Part shown: piece by piece, positions 14,874 through 22,938 of the stretch | Layout of the letters: the number at the start of each line of letters is the position of its first letter | Numbering within the stretch: position 1 is the stretch's first letter | Virus record (IMG/VR): IMGVR_UViG_3300047548_001236 | Location: 186,001-250,000 of that record | Origin: a virus | DNA: 64,000 nt | Direction: 5' to 3' (one strand) | Notes under the pieces: model-generated | The model's database searches: none | Told to the model about the DNA's origin: nothing | Seen by the model: only the letters and a program-made list of their open reading frames with translations | Made by a program: the position numbers and the translations under genes

Positions 14874-16018
14874 CAATCTCCCCCTTTCAGAAGGAACAGA
14901 TTTGAGATGCATTTGAAGCTAAAGCTCGGATCTTCGTTGCACTTCCACACGAGACCTTCACGGATTTTATGATTGATGCTCGGACCATCTGCAAGAGCAA
15001 GACCTTCTTCAACAGAAGCTGGTGCTTTGTGACTGCGCTCAAGAAGTGGAACGTGGTCCAAATTGAGATTTGAACACGCATTTCTACGCTCAAGCGGTTT
15101 CAAGTAGACGTGGTGTTTAATGTCGAAAACGTCGAACACGAAGAACTTATGTTCAACAAATCCTTCACGGTTGCCCTGAATACCCGGGCCCATCACTTCA
15201 CCTTGAAAAGCAAACCCATTTGGAATACGATCACCGATCTTGAGAGCCATAGCAACGAAGGTGTTGTCTTTGTTCTCTTCGTTGATCTTAAGTTCGAGGT
15301 TCCGACTGCAAACGCGAAGCTCGCCTTCCCAACGGAAGATCGTACAGCTCGAACCATCCAGCTTCATCGTCACTTCATAGGTCGGCTCTTGGAAGTCGGC
15401 AGGCACTTCAACCGGATGCTCTTCAAGAGTTTGTGTTTCGGCATTCCAGACCTTCTCAGTAGCGAACCGTTTAGCCCGCTTTTGGATTTCGCCAAAGCAG
15501 TTCTGGATCCGCTCTTGATCAGTCTTCGGAATCAGCGAAGTCGGGAACATACCTGCAGCTTGACCAGCAAGTTGAGCAGGGATAGGTGCTTCCCACTTTT
15601 GAATACCGAGGATTTCAGTGAGATCAGTTCCTTCTTCAAAGAGACGAACTGGTTCCAAGTCACCAAATTGCACATACCCGCCAGGAAGGTATTGGATAAA
15701 TTGCTGAGGAAGCTCGCGAATTGTCTGTTCAATAGGAAGCAGCAATCCTTGACTAACTTGCCCACGAAGTTTGATAGTTCGCAGTCGCTCGCCTTTCACA
15801 CCATTGTATTCTCGGGGTTCTTGCCCCTTGGACAGGAAAGGAGCGAGCTCATGAGGCACCCAAGAGTCGATCTCACACATAACGACGAGCTCGCCTACAT
15901 CGTATTTGCCTTTAGCATCGACAATTTTCCAACCGTCAATAACATAAGCGCAGATTTTATCTGCATTTTCAATTGGTTCTACACCACTAATTCTGCGAAT
16001 CGTTGCCAACTTTCTCAT
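14873..16018 (-). CDS. RNA ligase, DraRnl/Rnl5-like with N-terminal OB domain
   Basis: 381 residues. The nucleotidyltransferase motif I is VTMKLDGSS with the adenylated Lys219; motif III is FFVFDVFD, motif IV EGLVWK, motif V FSFKCIS. About 210 residues precede motif I and contain an OB-like domain, as in the Deinococcus DRB0094 ligase family. Such ligases seal nicks with a 3'-OH RNA end. With the RnlA-like gene at 18077 the phage has two RNA ligases. The gene is overlapped by an EndoVII-like HNH gene. Confidence 0.8.
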   Translation of the reverse strand: MRKLATIRRISGVEPIENADKICAYVIDGWKIVDAKGKYDVGELVVMCEIDSWVPHELAPFLSKGQEPREYNGVKGERLRTIKLRGQVSQGLLLPIEQTIRELPQQFIQYLPGGYVQFGDLEPVRLFEEGTDLTEILGIQKWEAPIPAQLAGQAAGMFPTSLIPKTDQERIQNCFGEIQKRAKRFATEKVWNAETQTLEEHPVEVPADFQEPTYEVTMKLDGSSCTIFRWEGELRVCSRNLELKINEENKDNTFVAMALKIGDRIPNGFAFQGEVMGPGIQGNREGFVEHKFFVFDVFDIKHHVYLKPLERRNACSNLNLDHVPLLERSHKAPASVEEGLALADGPSINHKIREGLVWKCNEDPSFSFKCISNLFLLKGGD

Positions 16019-16409
16019 TACACATCTCCAAATACTGAATGGCTCTTTTTAATATATTGATATCGTCACTTAACAACCCAATTGCTTTGTTACACGCGTT
16101 ACAAAGCAATCCACGAACGTTTCCTGTATCGTGGTCATGGTCGATAGCAACTACATCGAGCGACTGTCCTCTCGTCTTCGTGGGCTGTTTGAGTTCCTTT
16201 TCACATATACCACATTTACCATTGAAAGCAAACCACAACACATCAAACCCTGACTCATCAACGCCATACTTTTTACTTGTATGCCAAAATCTTTTGTAGT
16301 TGGGATTTGACGAGGAAGCTCTTCGTGCAATGTCACATGGCTTGCATAACTTACCATTTGTAAGATTGCTGCAACCTTCTATCTGACATACTTTCATGGC
16401 CCTAGGCAC
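15987..16409 (-). CDS. EndoVII-type HNH endonuclease (possible homing endonuclease)
   Basis: 140 residues. It has two zinc-type Cys pairs (KVCQIEGC...KLCKPC and GKCGICEKEL...GLLCNACN) and the ββα-metal motif VAIDHDHDTGNVRGLLCN that defines recombination endonuclease VII relatives. It overlaps the RNA ligase start by 32 bases, as selfish free-standing nucleases often do. The listed start is a GTG with GAGGG upstream; the ATG at 16397 is an alternative. Confidence 0.75.
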   Translation of the reverse strand: MPRAMKVCQIEGCSNLTNGKLCKPCDIARRASSSNPNYKRFWHTSKKYGVDESGFDVLWFAFNGKCGICEKELKQPTKTRGQSLDVVAIDHDHDTGNVRGLLCNACNKAIGLLSDDINILKRAIQYLEMCNEKVGNDSQN

Positions 16410-16421
16410 GTGTTAATACCC

Positions 16422-16745
16422 TCAATCCGATGAGGAAGATGAGGATGAATAGCTGGAGCCGGAATCGTGCGAACTTGAAGACCAACTCGATCCAGAGTCG
16501 TGCGAATGCTTCGTAGGTTCGTCGTCCGACAGCATCAACGTATTGACAGGGGACAGTGGATTCATAACGCTCAGAGGGTCTGTCAACGGATCGTAAGCAG
16601 GTGAACTTTCACGGCGGGTAGAATACTTGTTCCCACCAACAATGTCACCCGATGCTCGAGCACCGCGCTGATCCACATATACAGGGTCTCGCTTTTTGCT
16701 TTCTGCTTTTTGCTCAGGCTTCTTTCTCTTGAACCAACCAAACAT
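16422..16745 (-). CDS. Ser-rich hypothetical protein
   Basis: 107 residues from the ATG at 16745 (GGGGAGGAATAAT upstream). Basic N-terminus (FGWFKRKKPEQK), acidic middle, and a C-terminal tail made almost only of Ser, Asp and His. The tail is low complexity and likely disordered. Function unknown. Confidence 0.6.
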   Translation of the reverse strand: MFGWFKRKKPEQKAESKKRDPVYVDQRGARASGDIVGGNKYSTRRESSPAYDPLTDPLSVMNPLSPVNTLMLSDDEPTKHSHDSGSSWSSSSHDSGSSYSSSSSSSD

Positions 16746-16746
16746 A

Positions 16747-16866
16747 TTATTCCTCCCCAAAGATATCAGCATAGAGCACATGTGCCCCTTCAACAGCATC
16801 AGGATAGTTTGCAACCATCACCAGCAAACATGCAATGATGACAGTAATTAGTGACAATTTTTCCAT
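16747..16866 (-). CDS. Small single-pass membrane peptide
   Basis: 39 residues. MEKLSLITVIIACLLVMVAN forms one transmembrane helix, followed by a short acidic tail. It starts one base after the stop of the gene upstream and ends one base before the next start (TAATATG at both joints), so it depends on coupled translation. Confidence 0.5.
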   Translation of the reverse strand: MEKLSLITVIIACLLVMVANYPDAVEGAHVLYADIFGEE

Positions 16867-16867
16867 A

Positions 16868-17041
16868 TTATTCTTTTCTTTGATCTTCGAGAACACGCAC
16901 GCGGTGAGCGAGCCTACGAATCTCTAGCATCGCTCGGAGCATCATGGTATACATTTCTTGAGTGTTGGGACGGTCATCGTCAGACTCCAACCGAACGGTC
17001 ATGTGAGCAATTTCGTCGGCGAGAGTAGTATGCTGTTCCAT
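16868..17041 (-). CDS. Small helical protein
   Basis: 57 residues, with an acidic first half and Met/Arg-rich amphipathic helix in the second half that could form a coiled coil. Starts just after the stop of the membrane gene 17046-17360. Function unknown. Confidence 0.55.
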   Translation of the reverse strand: MEQHTTLADEIAHMTVRLESDDDRPNTQEMYTMMLRAMLEIRRLAHRVRVLEDQRKE

Positions 17042-17045
17042 CACA

Positions 17046-17360
17046 TCAACCGTTCTTTGGGTAAATCATAAAGACGGCAGCTCGATCCGTTTCTGAGGAC
17101 TTACCATGTTTTTGATACATGTAAGTGTATGAAGCGTCAACGCGATGATCCTCACAAGTGATAATCACCATGTTGTCGATCTTACCGTAGCTACCAATAT
17201 CGGTAGCAGTGCATCCCTCAGGTAGCACGCTCTCCAGGTTTTGAATCTGTTCAGGTGAGGGAATGGCTGCTTTGCTATCATAGTAGATAGCTGCTCCGAT
17301 AATCCCTGCAACGAGGACGATGCCACCAACAACTCCCCAACCAACCACATCCATCTTCAT
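17046..17360 (-). CDS. Membrane-anchored periplasmic protein
   Basis: 104 residues: one N-terminal transmembrane segment (about 7-26) followed by a soluble domain with two cysteines (GCTATD and ITCED) that may form a disulfide outside the cytoplasm. Adjacent gene 17357-17557 also encodes an anchored protein with cysteines. ATGA overlap between them. Confidence 0.65.
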   Translation of the reverse strand: MKMDVVGWGVVGGIVLVAGIIGAAIYYDSKAAIPSPEQIQNLESVLPEGCTATDIGSYGKIDNMVIITCEDHRVDASYTYMYQKHGKSSETDRAAVFMIYPKNG

Positions 17361-17557
17361 TCTCCTTCTTTTGCATTAACACCACATTCGCCAGCCCACG
17401 CGAAGTCTCCGCTGTCAGGACAGTAAATGCCGTACCCGCGTTGGATTGCTTCGAGTCTCATGGAATTCGTACCATACCAGTCGCCGGCGATAAAAATCCC
17501 AACAACAATTGCTGCTAGGATAATAAGCCCTGCTTCAAAACCACTAGCTACTAACAT
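17357..17557 (-). CDS. Small membrane-anchored protein
   Basis: 66 residues with an N-terminal transmembrane helix (about 8-24) and a C-terminal domain of about 35 residues ending in GIYCPDSGDFAWAGECG. It resembles many short phage membrane proteins of unknown function. Confidence 0.6.
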   Translation of the reverse strand: MLVASGFEAGLIILAAIVVGIFIAGDWYGTNSMRLEAIQRGYGIYCPDSGDFAWAGECGVNAKEGE

Positions 17558-17807
17558 TGCTTTGCTCCTCTTTCTGCCAAAATGGATGATCGATGATGTA
17601 TTGAGCTGAAAGGATTACCAGTTCTTTTTCTTCATTCTTTCGACGTTCGGGATCTCGATGAACAAGGTGAAATACAACACTTTGATCAAGCGACTGAGCT
17701 TTCTCAATTCCAAATACAAACATATCCTTCGTCGAAGGTTTGACCTCATGCAGAAATTGAGTAACGTTGACCAAATCGATCACTGACGTGTCTGCAAACT
17801 CAACCAT
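17544..17807 (-). CDS. Hypothetical protein
   Basis: 87 residues starting MVEFADTSVIDLVN; the start overlaps the stop of the gene upstream (17800). Basic Arg/Glu-rich middle (HRDPERRKNEEKE). No known domain. Confidence 0.55.
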   Translation of the reverse strand: MVEFADTSVIDLVNVTQFLHEVKPSTKDMFVFGIEKAQSLDQSVVFHLVHRDPERRKNEEKELVILSAQYIIDHPFWQKEEQSNVSS

Positions 17808-18075
17808 TTGTCGGAACCTTTCTAATCTTGAGAGTTTTCTTCTTCTTGTCAATATCGATAATTGCACCGTTTGACAATAGATGGTTGTAGAGAGCTGTAA
17901 ACAACACGACAGCTTCCGAAAGATTTTTATCGTCGAATTTCAGCTCAATCAAACCATCTCTCGACGGTTTGACTGTTTTTGTGTTAGGTTTAAAGTGGGC
18001 GATCCACACATTGAGCGCATCGCCTGAGTCCCAGATGTAAAGATCACTGTCTTCCCCAAACCGCTGATATGCCAT
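17800..18075 (-). CDS. Hypothetical protein
   Basis: 91 residues. Beta-rich N-terminus followed by a helix and a Lys-rich C-terminal strand (DIDKKKKTLKIRKV). Directly downstream of the RnlA-like ligase with a 1-base gap, so part of the same transcript. Confidence 0.6.
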   Translation of the reverse strand: MAYQRFGEDSDLYIWDSGDALNVWIAHFKPNTKTVKPSRDGLIELKFDDKNLSEAVVLFTALYNHLLSNGAIIDIDKKKKTLKIRKVPTNG

Positions 18076-18076
18076 C

Positions 18077-19201
18077 TTAACCCTCCATCCAAGCCATCAT
18101 TGCGTCATACTTAGGCCCGTTGTTCACCGACTCCTTGACCTTCTTAAGAACAAGAGGACGAAGCTCCTTACCATCAAGAGCTGAGAAAATGAACGACGCG
18201 TCTTCTTTGTTATTGAGGTTGGGGATGAAGTTGATAGCAACATCCTTCTTTACACCACCGTGCAGAACCTTAGCCAGAGTCACCAGACCCTCCAGACGGC
18301 CCAGCACATTTTCCAGAGCAGCATCGAAACGCTTCTCATACGTACGGACAATCTGCAGATCGGTCGCATCCAACAGAGGCAAAACATCATCCAACTGTTC
18401 GTTGACGATGATATCTGCAATGTTGCGATCGGTGCGGATCAGGTCCTTGGTCTTGTGAATACGAACATACCAGTCGTTTTTGATTTTGATCATGTGACCG
18501 TTCACAAAACGAATAATGTCGCCTTCACGGCCCTGCTGTTCACGAGCACGAGCGATGTATTCAGACAGGTCTCCCTTTACTGAACCGTACTGAGGAACAA
18601 TCTCAAAACGATTGGTAAACGGCATGAAGTAGTTGCCCGAAACGTTGTTACGAGCGCCGAGAAGAACCAGACGAGCTTCGGCATAATCGATCACGATCTT
18701 GTTGGTAGGCGAAATATACTCGAAGATCGGCGTAATTTCGGATTCCATCACTTCTTCAAGCCAATCATATTGATCAGGTGAAAGCAACTTTTCAGCTTCC
18801 ACAGCAATGTCGGTCACACCCATCTTCGTGGCCAGGCGAACGATACCGTTCACAAGAACAGGACGGATCATCGAACCATCCATCTTCTCCATGATAACAT
18901 GAGGCATCGACATGTCGAGCAAACGCATCTGCGTCTCTTCACGCTCATTGACGTTGAAGAACTTGTGGAAAGGGCGGGACATGATCTTGCCCTTGGTATC
19001 AAAGATGATGCCACGACATTCCCGACGAATGCGACCAGTCAGGTCATCCACGCCCGTCATATCAAAAGTGTCGGCCATGGCAACTACATAATTGATCACC
19101 GTACCAAACTCACGTTCGGCAACGATGAATTCGGACCGTCCATCAATGTGAGGGAGGACATCATCAATCGTACGAATCTCGGGAAACGTGTAGTGCATCA
19201 T
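18077..19201 (-). CDS. rnlA: T4 RnlA-type RNA ligase 1
   Basis: 374 residues, same length as T4 RNA ligase 1 (374). The N-terminal RECRGIIFD...SRPFHKFFNVNE and motif I EKMDGSM with Lys106 match the Rnl1 family; motif III (EYI-P), and motifs IV (EGDIIRF) and V (MIKIKNDWY) follow. In T4 this enzyme reseals tRNAs cut by host anticodon nucleases. Here it may do the same with the P-loop kinase at 58713 as a possible end-healing partner. Start ATG 19201 or 19198. Confidence 0.9.
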   Translation of the reverse strand: MMHYTFPEIRTIDDVLPHIDGRSEFIVAEREFGTVINYVVAMADTFDMTGVDDLTGRIRRECRGIIFDTKGKIMSRPFHKFFNVNEREETQMRLLDMSMPHVIMEKMDGSMIRPVLVNGIVRLATKMGVTDIAVEAEKLLSPDQYDWLEEVMESEITPIFEYISPTNKIVIDYAEARLVLLGARNNVSGNYFMPFTNRFEIVPQYGSVKGDLSEYIARAREQQGREGDIIRFVNGHMIKIKNDWYVRIHKTKDLIRTDRNIADIIVNEQLDDVLPLLDATDLQIVRTYEKRFDAALENVLGRLEGLVTLAKVLHGGVKKDVAINFIPNLNNKEDASFIFSALDGKELRPLVLKKVKESVNNGPKYDAMMAWMEG

Positions 19202-19204
19202 GGT

Positions 19205-19408
19205 TTATCTCACTTTTTCAAATTTAGAAGGATCGGTTTTATACTCTTCGATGATCAGCCTGGCAAACTCTTGCAGGTTTTCCTCGGTCACGACAAACCC
19301 TTGACAATAGCCAAGATTTGCCCAATGCTCTTCACACCCTGAAAGAAACAGAGCCTTGTCAAAAGGTTCGACAAGCCCCATCTCTGCCAACTGCTCGTCT
19401 GTCCACAT
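19205..19408 (-). CDS. Hypothetical protein
   Basis: 67 residues with no recognised domain (WTDEQLAEMGLVEPFD...). The ATG overlaps the stop of the next gene upstream (TAATG) and the gene ends just before the RnlA-like ligase. Confidence 0.6.
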   Translation of the reverse strand: MWTDEQLAEMGLVEPFDKALFLSGCEEHWANLGYCQGFVVTEENLQEFARLIIEEYKTDPSKFEKVR

Positions 19409-19713
19409 TACGACGCCATCCTGAAATCGTCAGCAGGAATCGTCCACGAACCCATAGCCTTACGCGCATCGATTGCCTTCTCCATCAAGAACTGACAGAA
19501 CTTGCAACCTTCCACGTCGATAAACAGCTCAGGAGCAACACGAGCAACCTCGGCCATATGCTTGTGATAGTGACGGCTGTTTGCAAGGTGTTCGTCAGTC
19601 ATCGTACCCAGCGTATGCATTTGCCCACGCATACTGCCCCATGGAATATCACCAAGCACACCACCAGCCCGTTCGATCATTTCGTTCAGTTTAGTTTCGA
19701 AGTTCATTGACAA
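19408..19713 (-). CDS. Hypothetical protein with CxxC
   Basis: 101 residues (or 99 from ATG 19707). Helical with a GCKFCQF motif and several His residues (NSRHYHKHM), so metal binding is possible. Overlaps the end of the upstream gene. Confidence 0.6.
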   Translation of the reverse strand: MSMNFETKLNEMIERAGGVLGDIPWGSMRGQMHTLGTMTDEHLANSRHYHKHMAEVARVAPELFIDVEGCKFCQFLMEKAIDARKAMGSWTIPADDFRMAS

Positions 19714-19957
19714 TCTCCATCATGTCATAGTCGCGGCTTGTAATGGAAGTCCCGTCCAAGTTCCACACATATTTCCAGTCTTCTGTAGTAAAAAGATCGC
19801 TACAGGTTTCGTCTTCGGCTTCCTTGAAGAACGGGAAAACCATTGTATTGTCGCGCAAACGGATCAACGTCTTGACACCATGTCGTTGGTTGATGATGAT
19901 TGTATTGGTGAACTCGTTTGGCCGATTGCGATTGTAGTGTGTTGCAGGATTCAACAT
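19691..19957 (-). CDS. Hypothetical protein
   Basis: 88 residues from the ATG at 19957. No known motif. The gene lies between a small membrane-protein gene and a CxxC protein gene, and overlaps the latter by about 20 bases. Confidence 0.55.
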   Translation of the reverse strand: MLNPATHYNRNRPNEFTNTIIINQRHGVKTLIRLRDNTMVFPFFKEAEDETCSDLFTTEDWKYVWNLDGTSITSRDYDMMEIVNELRN

Positions 19958-19961
19958 CGTA

Positions 19962-20177
19962 TCACCCGAACAAGAACACGCCGGAAGCAGCCCACACAAC
20001 GAAGATCACAAGGATCCTCCAGAAGCTGTAAGAGGTGCGATACCCACGAACATACGCCTGCAGGCGTTCCATCCGAAGCTCATCCTCAGAACGAGGACGC
20101 AGCCCGTCATACGTGATCAGTAGTAGAACGATCGAGCTGATCACAAAGATAGCCCAAGCGAGGATAGTGCTAAACAT
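19962..20177 (-). CDS. Small two-helix membrane protein
   Basis: 71 residues from ATG 20177 (GGGAG upstream). Two hydrophobic segments (about 4-24 and 51-70) flank a basic loop. The start overlaps the end of the gene at 20170. Function unknown. Confidence 0.6.
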   Translation of the reverse strand: MFSTILAWAIFVISSIVLLLITYDGLRPRSEDELRMERLQAYVRGYRTSYSFWRILVIFVVWAASGVFLFG

Positions 20178-20424
20178 CGTATTTCTCCCAGTATTGTTCA
20201 ATCATTTGACCGCGAGCGAGGTCGATTTCTTCGGAGGTCAACACAACTTCGTCTCCGTTATCATCCTCAGCATAGAACTTGTAAAACTCTGGATCCTTCT
20301 CGATTTCGAAATAAGGACCGGTATCTGCCCATGCATCGTGATACCCATAGCCTTCATCATACAGTTCGGCTGACACTTCAAACTCAACACCGTCACGAGT
20401 GATGTACGCAATGTAATCAGACAT
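20170..20424 (-). CDS. Hypothetical acidic protein, first gene of an operon
   Basis: 84 residues, acidic, rich in Tyr, Asp and Glu (MSDYIAYITRDGVEF). The ATG at 20424 has AAGGAG upstream, and a strong promoter lies at 20447-20475. It heads the leftward operon that includes the RnlA-type ligase. Confidence 0.65.
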   Translation of the reverse strand: MSDYIAYITRDGVEFEVSAELYDEGYGYHDAWADTGPYFEIEKDPEFYKFYAEDDNGDEVVLTSEEIDLARGQMIEQYWEKYDV

Positions 20425-20446
20425 GTGTATCTCCTTTGTTAACGAA

Positions 20447-20475
20447 CATATAAGACATGTGGCGTTGGTTGTCAA
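20447..20475 (-). promoter_or_regulatory. Strong sigma70 promoter
   Basis: Minus strand TTGACA-N17-TATATG, 23 bases ahead of the ATG at 20424. It follows a terminator directly, so it begins a new transcription unit. Confidence 0.75.
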
Positions 20476-20492
20476 CTCGAATAATAAGGAAA

Positions 20493-20512
20493 GAGCGGCC
20501 GAAGCCGCTCTT
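20493..20512 (-). terminator. Intrinsic terminator (UUCG tetraloop)
   Basis: 7-bp GC-rich stem GAGCGGC / GCCGCTC with a TTCG loop on the minus strand, right after the stop of the VUT transporter, followed by a short T tract. The plus strand has TTTTTT on the other side, so it may work in both directions. Confidence 0.8.
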
Positions 20513-20514
20513 TT

Positions 20515-21135
20515 TTAGCCTTCCGACGTAACTTGCATCCTTCGCTTAAGATACAATAGAAGTAGACCATAAAGTGGTAGGAACACGATTGCGCCGACAG
20601 CAATCTTAATCACAACTTGCGATGTTGCAATAGCAACCCAGTTGGCAGCCATGTAAGCATCTGCCGAGCCTTTGAATGCTACAGCAAAAAACGTGTAGGT
20701 GTCAATTACGTTACTTGCAACTGTCGAAAGAGCAGGAGCTGCCCACCAGTTCGTGGTAAACTTTTCACGAACGAGTTGGAATACGTAAACATCGAGTAGC
20801 GTACCAACGGCATATGCGGTAGCACTAGCAAGACCAATTCGCAGAGCGACTGATAGAGGAGCGCCTGTCAAAAGGACAACAGCGATAGAGCTGATGATAG
20901 CTAACGGATAAGCCGCTGCAATTGTCGAACGCGCGATGTTTTTTCCAAGCAATCTAACAGTCAAGTCAGTTGCGAGGACAACGAATGGGAAGGTGAAGGC
21001 CGACCAGTTCATCATAATTCCAAACACCGTCAGTGGAATGCCGACCAGTGCGTTAGACACTGTGATGATTACAACATGCAGTAGTGCAAGTTTTATCACC
21101 ATTGAGGTGTCTACCCCTTCAAAAAATTTCAACAT
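20515..21135 (-). CDS. VUT/YhhQ family transporter (queuosine precursor uptake)
   Basis: 206 residues with about six transmembrane segments. The family pattern is visible in FPFVVLATDLTVRLLGKNIAR, ALRIGLASATAYAVGTLLDVYVFQ and WWAAPALSTVASNVIDTYTFF. YhhQ-type proteins import preQ0/preQ1. Several phages carry such transporters together with 7-deazaguanine DNA modification or tRNA-modification genes; none of those enzymes is in this window. It is the last gene before a terminator. Confidence 0.85.
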   Translation of the reverse strand: MLKFFEGVDTSMVIKLALLHVVIITVSNALVGIPLTVFGIMMNWSAFTFPFVVLATDLTVRLLGKNIARSTIAAAYPLAIISSIAVVLLTGAPLSVALRIGLASATAYAVGTLLDVYVFQLVREKFTTNWWAAPALSTVASNVIDTYTFFAVAFKGSADAYMAANWVAIATSQVVIKIAVGAIVFLPLYGLLLLYLKRRMQVTSEG

Positions 21136-21152
21136 GATTTCTCCTTAAAGTC

Positions 21153-21383
21153 TTAGTGTTGGGCCGTTCCAAGTTGACGTCGGCCTTGTTCTGACAAGTT
21201 ATAGACGATTTGTGGTCGACCCCGCCCTTGTCGCTTGACGGTAGTAGTTTCAACAAGTCCCATATTGACTAACTTGTTCATTAGATATCTGCTGCTTGGT
21301 TGACCCATTTCCACATTCTTCAATATTGTAGCAATAGATCTCGGATCGTCAAATACAGGTCGACGCCCGCGTGGCTTATTCAT
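21153..21383 (-). CDS. Winged-helix DNA-binding regulator
   Basis: 76 residues. ATILKNVEMGQPSSRYLMNKLVNMGLVETTTV then RQGRGRPQIVYNLSEQG looks like a winged helix: recognition helix followed by a basic beta wing with GRGRPQIVY. Immediately upstream of the VUT transporter, which it could regulate. ATGA-type overlap with the gene upstream. Confidence 0.65.
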   Translation of the reverse strand: MNKPRGRRPVFDDPRSIATILKNVEMGQPSSRYLMNKLVNMGLVETTTVKRQGRGRPQIVYNLSEQGRRQLGTAQH

Positions 21384-21615
21384 TGCGTTTTACTCCTTTC
21401 GATTGTATGTCTATTTTATCTTGTTCACAAGTAACTTTCCATTTTTCAAAGAAAAATCCATCGCCCTCAAGAACGATGGATTTATTAGGGTCTTGATATG
21501 CGGTCTTAATGTCTTCCATCATTACGGCTTTAAGGTCGTTGCATTGATCCAAAGTCATTGTTTTGGATCCCATCACAAGCACAACTGCCCCAGCATACCA
21601 TAGTGTAGCAAACAT
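21376..21615 (-). CDS. Small secreted or anchored protein
   Basis: 79 residues. The N-terminal 16 residues are hydrophobic (MFATLWYAGAVVLVMG), like a signal or anchor, followed by a short soluble domain with two cysteines. Function unknown. Confidence 0.55.
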   Translation of the reverse strand: MFATLWYAGAVVLVMGSKTMTLDQCNDLKAVMMEDIKTAYQDPNKSIVLEGDGFFFEKWKVTCEQDKIDIQSKGVKRNE

Positions 21616-21929
21616 TATTTCTTGCCTCCTTGAAAGACAATCAGATCGGCGGTTTTCTTTGGTTTGGGTTGTTGTGGTGTCTTCGTCTCACCTTTGCCAA
21701 GATACACCTTACCATACTCGACTCCGTTATGTCTCGAACCCGTAAGTGTGTCTTTCTTGACGGTATCTTTGACACGTCGTTTACCACAGCACGAGCAAAC
21801 CTGATACCACACCATGTGTTTAATTGGACCCCAGTTCTTGTCTTCATATGTTGTGGTAAAGCAATCTGTCATTTCGATTGTCCGGTACTTATGCAGACCA
21901 ATAGAGCACCCTAGTTTTTGAAACACCAT
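21615..21929 (-). CDS. Zinc-ribbon-like hypothetical protein
   Basis: 104 residues. LGCSIGLHKY at the N-terminus and VCSCCGKRRV in the middle form a possible zinc site (Cys, His, CxxC). The C-terminal part is basic and proline-rich. Coupled to its neighbours by single-base overlaps at both ends. Confidence 0.6.
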   Translation of the reverse strand: MVFQKLGCSIGLHKYRTIEMTDCFTTTYEDKNWGPIKHMVWYQVCSCCGKRRVKDTVKKDTLTGSRHNGVEYGKVYLGKGETKTPQQPKPKKTADLIVFQGGKK

Positions 21930-22657
21930 TACATTTCCTCACACCTTGCAGATAGCAATTCGGGATAGATCTCCCATCGACGGATCATAGTTTTCATTCG
22001 GAACCCATAACTTGTAATCACGCACTTCTGCCAGCCAGGAGCGATAGGAGCAGCGATGTAGTCGGGATAAAAGAAGTTGCCTTTGTTCAACAGACTCCAC
22101 ACTTGTGCAAACTCTGTAGGCTCGATACGGAAGTAGAGACTTTCGTCTTCCGAGCATGAGAAGTTTTCACCTTCTACAACGGTTGCTTCACAACCTTGAA
22201 CTGAAAATAGATTTTCGTCGGGATTGATCTCTTGTGCATTAGACAGATACACAATCTCGTCCACACGTCCTGTTGCCAAATACAAAGTAGAATGCCACAC
22301 AAAAGACGCAATGCTAACTGCAAACCATACTGTCAGCACTGTACCAGCGAGAGTGTATGCGCCCCGCTTACGCGAGAACACGCGTTGCCCATCAACCGTC
22401 GCGTATGCAAATCGATCCCAGATCTTGCGATAATTACGCCAAAGGAACCCAATCCCCAGCCAGTAGATGATTTTCCAAACAGGAGCTAAAAACGTGTTCC
22501 ACACGATTAGTGCAGATGAAGCAATCTGCATCCAAAACGTGTGCAAAAACCCAAATTTAGTCTTGGTCTTACCCAAGAACGAATTTGCATCGTTCTTGGC
22601 CTTTTCAATCTCTTCTTGAGCGAGTTCTTTAAGAATTTGGTTGACACGATCATTCAT
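21929..22657 (-). CDS. Membrane protein with extracytoplasmic domain
   Basis: 242 residues. Hydrophobic segments at about 40-58, 60-75 and 103-122 are followed by a soluble domain of about 110 residues with several cysteines (VQGCEATV, NFSCSED, KCVITS, ARCEEM). The layout suggests an inner-membrane protein facing the periplasm. No family recognised with confidence. Confidence 0.65.
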   Translation of the reverse strand: MNDRVNQILKELAQEEIEKAKNDANSFLGKTKTKFGFLHTFWMQIASSALIVWNTFLAPVWKIIYWLGIGFLWRNYRKIWDRFAYATVDGQRVFSRKRGAYTLAGTVLTVWFAVSIASFVWHSTLYLATGRVDEIVYLSNAQEINPDENLFSVQGCEATVVEGENFSCSEDESLYFRIEPTEFAQVWSLLNKGNFFYPDYIAAPIAPGWQKCVITSYGFRMKTMIRRWEIYPELLSARCEEM

Positions 22658-22938
22658 GATTTACCCTGTTGATTGATAAAGTCTTCTAGCACTGGCCTGA
22701 TCACCCTCCGCATGATTTCAGCAGCGGTCTCATCCATTTCATCACCTCGAATATCTGAATACCAGTGGTATCGAGGATTCCCGTTCTTATCCTTTTCCAG
22801 GATAGGGATTCCTAACGACACCGAATCGTTAACATCAAATTTGAGATAATCGTCGATGGTTGTGACCTCATCTATCACAGCTTTTAGTGAAATATCAACA
22901 GCTCTTTCGAGCTGTTCTTTCGTGAGGCCGCTCATCAA
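22654..22938 (-). CDS. Hypothetical protein
   Basis: 94 residues, acidic, helical ends with a central beta segment (GIPILEKDKNGNPRYHWYSD). ATGA overlaps with both the ClpB-like gene upstream and the membrane protein downstream, so the three are translated as a coupled set. Confidence 0.6.
   Translation of the reverse strand: MMSGLTKEQLERAVDISLKAVIDEVTTIDDYLKFDVNDSVSLGIPILEKDKNGNPRYHWYSDIRGDEMDETAAEIMRRVIRPVLEDFINQQGKS

Noticed and set aside
16422-16520. Frameshift or artefact in the Ser-rich tail of the gene at 16422-16745
   Set aside because: The Ser codons are mixed and the frame is open to a normal stop, so it is a low-complexity tail rather than an error.
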